Under the pieces are notes generated by a model, which searched no databases, had not been told where the DNA came from, and worked only from the letters and a program-made list of their open reading frames with translations. From NCBI GenBank assembly GCA_036559465.1, contig DATBTC010000050.1, forward strand, positions 1-17,402: 17,402 nt of DNA. Reading direction: 5' to 3'. This stretch comes from JAHFPN01 sp036559465 (GTDB lineage Bacteria > Pseudomonadota > Alphaproteobacteria > Rhizobiales > Xanthobacteraceae). The position numbers and the translations under genes were made by a program. Shown here piece after piece: positions 12,940 through 17,402 of this stretch; the first letter of the stretch is position 1, and every line of letters begins with the position of its first letter.

Positions 12940-13683
12940 TCAGTCGATTTCTTCGCGGAAGAAGCGGCCGGACTTCCAATAATAGAACGGAACCCCCGGC
13001 CGGGCGGTGCCGCGGGCGACCCGCGCGGCGGTCTCGGCCAGCACCACTTTGGTGATCGAGGGCAGGTTCTCCTGCTCGGCCTCGGCGAAGGTGAGCCATT
13101 TCAGCTCGACGAACTCGGATTCGGGGCCGACGGCGCCTTTCAGTTCGGCGCCGACGGCGCTGCGCTCGGCGAGGAAAAAGCGGGTGTCGAAGCGGCGTGG
13201 GCGCTTGGGCGGGGTGATGGCGCGAAACACGAATTCGAGCGCGGAAAGATCGGGAACGACGCCGGCTTCAGCAAACGGACTCCAGGCGGGCGAGGGCGCG
13301 GCGAGCGCGCCGCCGAATTTCCTGCCCAGCAGCAATCCGGTCTCCTCCATCGTCTCGCGGATCGCGGTCAGCGCTAAAGCGCGCGCGCGCGAACGGGTCG
13401 GGCGCCGCACGTGCGCCATCAGGCGGCGCTCGCTTGCGGCATCGAGCGGGGCTGCGATCGACATGCGCGCGTCGGCGGCATCGACGCGGCCGCCGGGAAA
13501 CACGAAGCGGTTGGGCATGAAAGCATGACGTTCATGACGGCGGCCAAGGAGCACTCGCGGTTCCGTGCCGGAGCGATCAACGAGCACGAGCGTCGAGGCG
13601 TCGCGCGGACGCGCGGTGCGGCCCGAGCCGGGTCCGTCTTCGACGCGCTCGATCTTGGTGAGCAACTCCGTGTATTCATTCAT
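12940..13683 (-). CDS. NUDIX hydrolase (NUDT7/NUDT19-like layout)
   Basis: A 247-residue NUDIX protein. FVFPGGRVD (60-68) starts the Nudix region. The catalytic helix, AIRETMEETGLLLG (107-120; R109, E110, E113, E114, G116), follows after an insert of about 40 residues containing a basic segment. This long spacing between GG and the REx2EEx(T)G helix is known in NUDT7/NUDT19-type and related bacterial proteins that may act on CoA derivatives. Here the substrate is not known. The C-terminal part includes FDTRFFLAERSA and SEFVELKWLTFAEA, also typical. The ATG overlaps the rnr stop as ATGA (13680-13683), so translation is coupled to RNase R. There is no signal or membrane segment. Confidence 0.9.
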   Translation of the reverse strand: MNEYTELLTKIERVEDGPGSGRTARPRDASTLVLVDRSGTEPRVLLGRRHERHAFMPNRFVFPGGRVDAADARMSIAAPLDAASERRLMAHVRRPTRSRARALALTAIRETMEETGLLLGRKFGGALAAPSPAWSPFAEAGVVPDLSALEFVFRAITPPKRPRRFDTRFFLAERSAVGAELKGAVGPESEFVELKWLTFAEAEQENLPSITKVVLAETAARVARGTARPGVPFYYWKSGRFFREEID

Positions 13684-15956
13684 CGTTTGCCCCGGTGCTG
13701 GTGGCGGCCGCGAAAATCGCGCCGCTCCGGGCGCCGTTCGCCCCGTCCGCGCTTGAGCTTCAGATCATAGCGGCCTTCGCTCAGCAACTCGAAACGCAAG
13801 GCGCCGGCGACCGGGATTGCCTCCACCAGCTTCACTTCGACGCGGTCGCCGAGGCGATGCGTCTCGCCGGTGCGCTCGCCAATCAGGGCGCGATGCGCCT
13901 CGTCGTGGCGGAAGAAATCGGCGCCGAGCGAGCGCATCGGAATGAGACCGTCGGCGCCGGTATCGTCGAGCCGCACGAACAGTCCCGCGCGCGTGACCCC
14001 GGTGACGTGTCCGTGGAAGGTGGCACCGACCCGATCAGCGAGGAAATGCGCGACCAGGCGGTCCGCCGTGTCGCGCTCGGCGGCCATAGCGCGGCGCTCA
14101 GCGGCGGAAATGCGGGCTGCGACCTCGGCGAGCGCTTCCGGCGTCGTGTCGGGCAGTGCGCCGGCGCCGAGTCTGGCGCCACGGATCAGCGCGCGGTGCA
14201 CGACGAGATCGGCATAGCGGCGGATCGGGCTGGTGAAATGCGCGTAGCGGTGGAGCTGCAAGCCGAAGTGTCCGTAGTTTTGCGCTGAGTATTCCGCCTG
14301 TGCCTGGGTGCGCAGCACGACTTCGTGCGTGAGCTTCTCGATATCCGAGCCCTTCACGCGCGTGAGCACCTGATTGAAGTGTAAGGGCCGGAGCTGGTCG
14401 GATTTCGCGAACTTGATGTCGAGAGTGGCGAGAAACTCGCGCAACGCATTGACTTTGTCGAGCGCCGGCTGGTCATGCACGCGATAAATGAGCGGCACGC
14501 GCAGCTGCTCGCAAGTCTCGGCTGCCGCGACATTAGCGAGGATCATGAATTCCTCGATCAGCTTGTGCGCGTCGAGCCGCTCGGGATTCATCACACGATC
14601 GAGCGTGCCGTCGGGCTTGAGCAGGAGCTTGCGCTCGGGAATATCGAGCGCCAGCGGTTCGCGTGCGTCGCGCGCATTGGCCAGCGCGCGATAGGCGGCA
14701 TAGAGCGGCTTCAGCGCGCGATCGAACAGCGGCGCGGTCACGTCGTCTGGGCGGCCGTCGGTCGCGGCCTGGGCCTGCGCATAAGCGAGGCGCGCGTGCG
14801 AGCGCATCATCACGCGGTGAAACGAGTGGCGGCGCTTGCGCCCGTCGGCGCCGATGGTCATGCGCACAGCGAGCGCGGGGCGGTCCTCATTGGGCCTGAG
14901 CGAGCAGAGGTCGTTGGAAATTCGCTCAGGCAGCATGGGCACGACGCGGTCGGGGAAATAGACCGAGTTGCCGCGCTCCAATGCCTCGCGGTCGAGCGCG
15001 GAGCCGGGCCGCACATAGTGTGCGACGTCTGCGATGGCTACCGTGAGCAGATGCCCGCCTGAATTGGCCGGGTCATGGTCGGGTTCGGCGTGCACCGCGT
15101 CATCGTGGTCCTTGGCGTCGGGCGGATCGATGGTGAGGAGCGGCAGATCGCGCCAGTCTTCGCGTCCTTCGAGCGGGGCGGGGCGCGCAGCCTCGGCCTC
15201 GGCGACCGCGTCGTTCCTGAACACATTCGGGATGCCGTGGGCGTAGATAGCGATCAGGCTGACGGCGCGCTCGGACCTGATCGAACCGAGCCGCTCGCGC
15301 ACGCGGGCCTGCGCAAGACCATAGGCACGGCCTTTCATCAGATCGACGGAGATGAGATCGCCATCCTCGGCGCCCATCGTAGCGCCGGGCGGAATCGTGA
15401 CTTCGCGACCCTGGCTTTTCTTGTCGACCGGCATGAGCCGGCCGCCGCCATTGGGCACCGCGCGGAAAATGCCGAGCATCTGCGCCCGTGCCCGTTCCAG
15501 AAGCTTCATCACGCGGCCGGAATAGTGGGCGGCGTCTTCGGCATCGTTTCGGTCGGTGCGCACGAGCACGCGATCGCCGATGCCCGGTGCGGGCCCGTGC
15601 GAGTTCCTTCCGAATACGAGGCGGATTCTAGGCGGCGTGCCGTGCTCGGCCTCGTCCCATTCGACCGGCTCGGCGATCAGTTCGCCGTCCTTGTCGCGGC
15701 TGGAGATTTCCGCGACCACGACGGAAGGAAGATGCCCGCGCACATTCAGGCGGCGATGGCGGCGCTGGAGCTGGCCGCCGTCGCGCAGATCGCGAAGCAT
15801 TTCCTTCAGGTCCGCCTTGCCGGCGGCATCGAGACGGAAGGCGCGCACGATCTCGCGCTTGGATACGTCGCCGCCGCGCTGGGCGATGAAGGCGACGAGG
15901 TCCTCGCGGGTCGGCGGCTTGACGGGGGCTCTCGGTTGCTTGCGGCGCTTGGGCAA
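13680..15956 (-). CDS. rnr: ribonuclease R (RNB family 3'-5' exoribonuclease)
   Basis: A 758-residue RNase R of normal size. The layout is: N-terminal helix-turn-helix-like region (about 15-70), cold-shock/OB domains (about 75-230), RNB catalytic domain with LLTIDPPDAKDHDDAVHAE (D277, D283, D285, D286 as metal ligands), FTSPIRRYADLVVHR late in the domain, an S1 domain from ATFHGHVTGVTRAGLFVRLD, and a basic tail rich in Arg/Lys. It degrades structured RNA processively, including rRNA and mRNA fragments. The start is TTG at 15956: an in-frame TAG at 15988-15990 lies upstream and no ATG or GTG occurs between. The ribosome site is weak. It begins 87 bases after topA and overlaps the NUDIX gene by four bases. 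Confidence 0.95.
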   Translation of the reverse strand: MPKRRKQPRAPVKPPTREDLVAFIAQRGGDVSKREIVRAFRLDAAGKADLKEMLRDLRDGGQLQRRHRRLNVRGHLPSVVVAEISSRDKDGELIAEPVEWDEAEHGTPPRIRLVFGRNSHGPAPGIGDRVLVRTDRNDAEDAAHYSGRVMKLLERARAQMLGIFRAVPNGGGRLMPVDKKSQGREVTIPPGATMGAEDGDLISVDLMKGRAYGLAQARVRERLGSIRSERAVSLIAIYAHGIPNVFRNDAVAEAEAARPAPLEGREDWRDLPLLTIDPPDAKDHDDAVHAEPDHDPANSGGHLLTVAIADVAHYVRPGSALDREALERGNSVYFPDRVVPMLPERISNDLCSLRPNEDRPALAVRMTIGADGRKRRHSFHRVMMRSHARLAYAQAQAATDGRPDDVTAPLFDRALKPLYAAYRALANARDAREPLALDIPERKLLLKPDGTLDRVMNPERLDAHKLIEEFMILANVAAAETCEQLRVPLIYRVHDQPALDKVNALREFLATLDIKFAKSDQLRPLHFNQVLTRVKGSDIEKLTHEVVLRTQAQAEYSAQNYGHFGLQLHRYAHFTSPIRRYADLVVHRALIRGARLGAGALPDTTPEALAEVAARISAAERRAMAAERDTADRLVAHFLADRVGATFHGHVTGVTRAGLFVRLDDTGADGLIPMRSLGADFFRHDEAHRALIGERTGETHRLGDRVEVKLVEAIPVAGALRFELLSEGRYDLKLKRGRGERRPERRDFRGRHQHRGKR

Positions 15957-16043
15957 AGGGAAATTTCCGGCGGCGAGCCGACGCTAGCGAAGCCGTGGCG
16001 TTTCGTCGATGTTCATACCGACGGCCCGCGTGCGACGCAGATC

Positions 16044-17402
16044 CTAGGCGGCTTCCTTGGCGTCCGGCTTTTTCTTCGCGTTCTTTGCGCGCTTGGCTGG
16101 TTTCTTCGCCGTCGTCTTCGCAGCCTTTAGCTTCTTCGGGGGCTTCGTACCCAGCTTCTCGGCGCGCGCGGCGATCAGCTCGACCGCTTCGTCCAGCGTG
16201 ACGTTCGCGGGATCGGAGGTCACCGGGATCGTGGCGTTGACCTTGCCGTGCGAGACATAAGGCCCGAAGCGGCCTTCGTGCTGGGTGACGGGGCCGCCGA
16301 AAGTCGGATGGTCGCCAAGCGGCCTGCCGGAGGGGCGGCCGCGACCGCGGCCGGGCCCGCGCGCGGCTTTTTCGGCAAGCAACGTCACCGCGCGGTTGAG
16401 GCCGATGACGAGCACGTCGTCGCCCGGTTCGAGATTGGCGTATTGGTTCTTGTGTTTCACATAGGTGCCGAAGCGGCCAATGCCGGCCATGATCGGTTCG
16501 TGAGTCTCCGGATGCGGTCCGATCTCGCGCGGCAGCGCCAAGAGCTTGAGCGCTTGCTCTAGATCCACGGAGGCCGGTTCGGTGTCTTTGGGCAGGCCAG
16601 CGCGTTTCGGCTTCTCGTCCTTTTTGTCTTTTTTCCCGGTCTCGCTGTTCTCGCCTAGCTGGACGTAGGGGCCGAAGCGTCCGTCGCGCTGCGTCACCTC
16701 CAAGCCGGTCTCCGGGTCCTTGCCCAATACACGGGTGGCGCCGGCGCCGTTCGTCGACATCAGCTGGCGCGTGTAGCGGCATTCCGGATAGTTGGAGCAG
16801 CCGACGAAGCCGCCGAACCTACCGATCTTCAGATTCAGCCGGCCGGTGCCGCACTGAGGGCAGACGCGCGGGTCGACGCCATCCGCGCGCGGCGGGAACA
16901 CGTGCGCGGCGAGCATCTCGTCGAGCGCGTCGATTACCTGCGTGAGTCGCACGTCCTTGATCTGATCGACGGCGGCGATGAAGTCCTTCCAGAAGTCGCG
17001 CAGCACCTCGCGCCAATCGATCTCGGCATTGGCGATCTTGTCGAGCTTCTCTTCTAGATCGGCGGTGAAGTCATATTCCACGTAGCGCATGAAGAACGCT
17101 TCGAGGAAGGCAATCACCACACGGCCTTTGTCTTCGGGAATGAGGCGCTTCTTGTCGAGGCGTACGTAGCCGCGGTCGCGGAGCACCTGCAGCACGGAGG
17201 CGTAGGTCGAAGGCCGGCCGATGCCGAGCTCCTCCATGCGCTTGACCAGCGACGCTTCGGAGAAGCGCGGCGGCGGCTCGGTGAAATGCTGACTAGAGAG
17301 GATAGCGCGGCGCTCGGCGGGCTCGCCTGTCTTCATCTCGGGTAGGCGCTTGCTCTCCTCGTCCTCCTCGTCGTCGTCGTGACCCTCCTGGTAGAGGGTG
17401 AG
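16044..17402 (-). CDS. topA: DNA topoisomerase I, C-terminal part
   Basis: The 5' part is beyond the right edge; 452 residues of the C-terminal half are visible. They start inside the catalytic core just after the acidic loop (LYQEGHDDDEEDEESKRLPE), continue through FTEPPPRFSEASLVKRMEEL and GIGRPSTYASVLQVLRDRGY (late core), then a C4 zinc-finger CPQCGTGRLNLKIGRFGGFV-GCSNYPEC, followed by three GRFG-x-Y(V)-type C-terminal repeats (about QRDGRFGPYVQLG, GIGRFGTYVKHK, EGRFGPYVSHG), and a Lys/Ala-rich DNA-binding tail (KTTAKKPAKRAKNAKKK). The Toprim domain and active-site tyrosine lie outside. The enzyme relaxes negative supercoils. It is the first visible gene of the topA-rnr-NUDIX set. Confidence 0.96.
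   Translation of the reverse strand, partial: LTLYQEGHDDDEEDEESKRLPEMKTGEPAERRAILSSQHFTEPPPRFSEASLVKRMEELGIGRPSTYASVLQVLRDRGYVRLDKKRLIPEDKGRVVIAFLEAFFMRYVEYDFTADLEEKLDKIANAEIDWREVLRDFWKDFIAAVDQIKDVRLTQVIDALDEMLAAHVFPPRADGVDPRVCPQCGTGRLNLKIGRFGGFVGCSNYPECRYTRQLMSTNGAGATRVLGKDPETGLEVTQRDGRFGPYVQLGENSETGKKDKKDEKPKRAGLPKDTEPASVDLEQALKLLALPREIGPHPETHEPIMAGIGRFGTYVKHKNQYANLEPGDDVLVIGLNRAVTLLAEKAARGPGRGRGRPSGRPLGDHPTFGGPVTQHEGRFGPYVSHGKVNATIPVTSDPANVTLDEAVELIAARAEKLGTKPPKKLKAAKTTAKKPAKRAKNAKKKPDAKEAA

Noticed and set aside
15075..16130. Long plus-strand open frame antisense to rnr
   Set aside because: It is the mirror of a well-supported RNase R gene in GC-rich DNA; no domain, no ribosome site, and it runs across the rnr-topA gap.

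Overview
The window is a gene-dense, GC-rich chromosomal segment of an alphaproteobacterium, most likely of the order Hyphomicrobiales (Rhizobiales). The basis is the gene content: a DivK-PleD pair, an EipB/DUF1849 envelope protein, DUF3572 and DUF2277 proteins, a cysteine-free L33, and the order topA-rnr-NUDIX. The species cannot be named from the sequence alone. No tRNA, rRNA, CRISPR array, transposase or integrase was found.

Left part (1-3873). Four minus-strand genes form a tight probable operon reading leftward: RidA family, glycerophosphodiester phosphodiesterase, a COG3146/DUF482 GNAT-like protein, and the start of a HIT-family protein cut by the window edge. The GNAT-like gene carries an odd AT-rich, heptad-repeat insert. 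Divergent to this operon is a secreted EipB-like envelope protein, which converges on a small DUF3572 gene.

Regulatory centre (3989-6241). divK and pleD are directly abutting plus-strand genes encoding a cell-cycle single-domain response regulator and a c-di-GMP synthase. A 342-base non-coding stretch with several inverted repeats follows, ending in a strong bidirectional terminator shared with rpmG on the minus strand.

Accessory part (6392-12869). These are oxidoreductases: a DAO-family flavin oxidase, a DUF2277 protein with an SDR enzyme, an aldehyde dehydrogenase, and a four-gene minus-strand cassette. The cassette encodes a 71-residue and a 46-residue membrane protein, an MsrQ-like heme-b membrane protein fused to a Rieske ferredoxin domain, and a Rieske domain fused to a flavodoxin-like domain. 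The first three genes are joined by ATGA overlaps and the last follows after 9 bases. This is the best candidate for an undescribed system: a possible flavin to Rieske to heme-b transmembrane electron-transfer module.

Right part (12940-17402). Minus-strand housekeeping genes: topA (3' part only), rnr (TTG start) and a NUDIX hydrolase that overlaps rnr by ATGA. Genes are packed very tightly throughout. Two convergent pairs share a CTAG so that both stop codons overlap.
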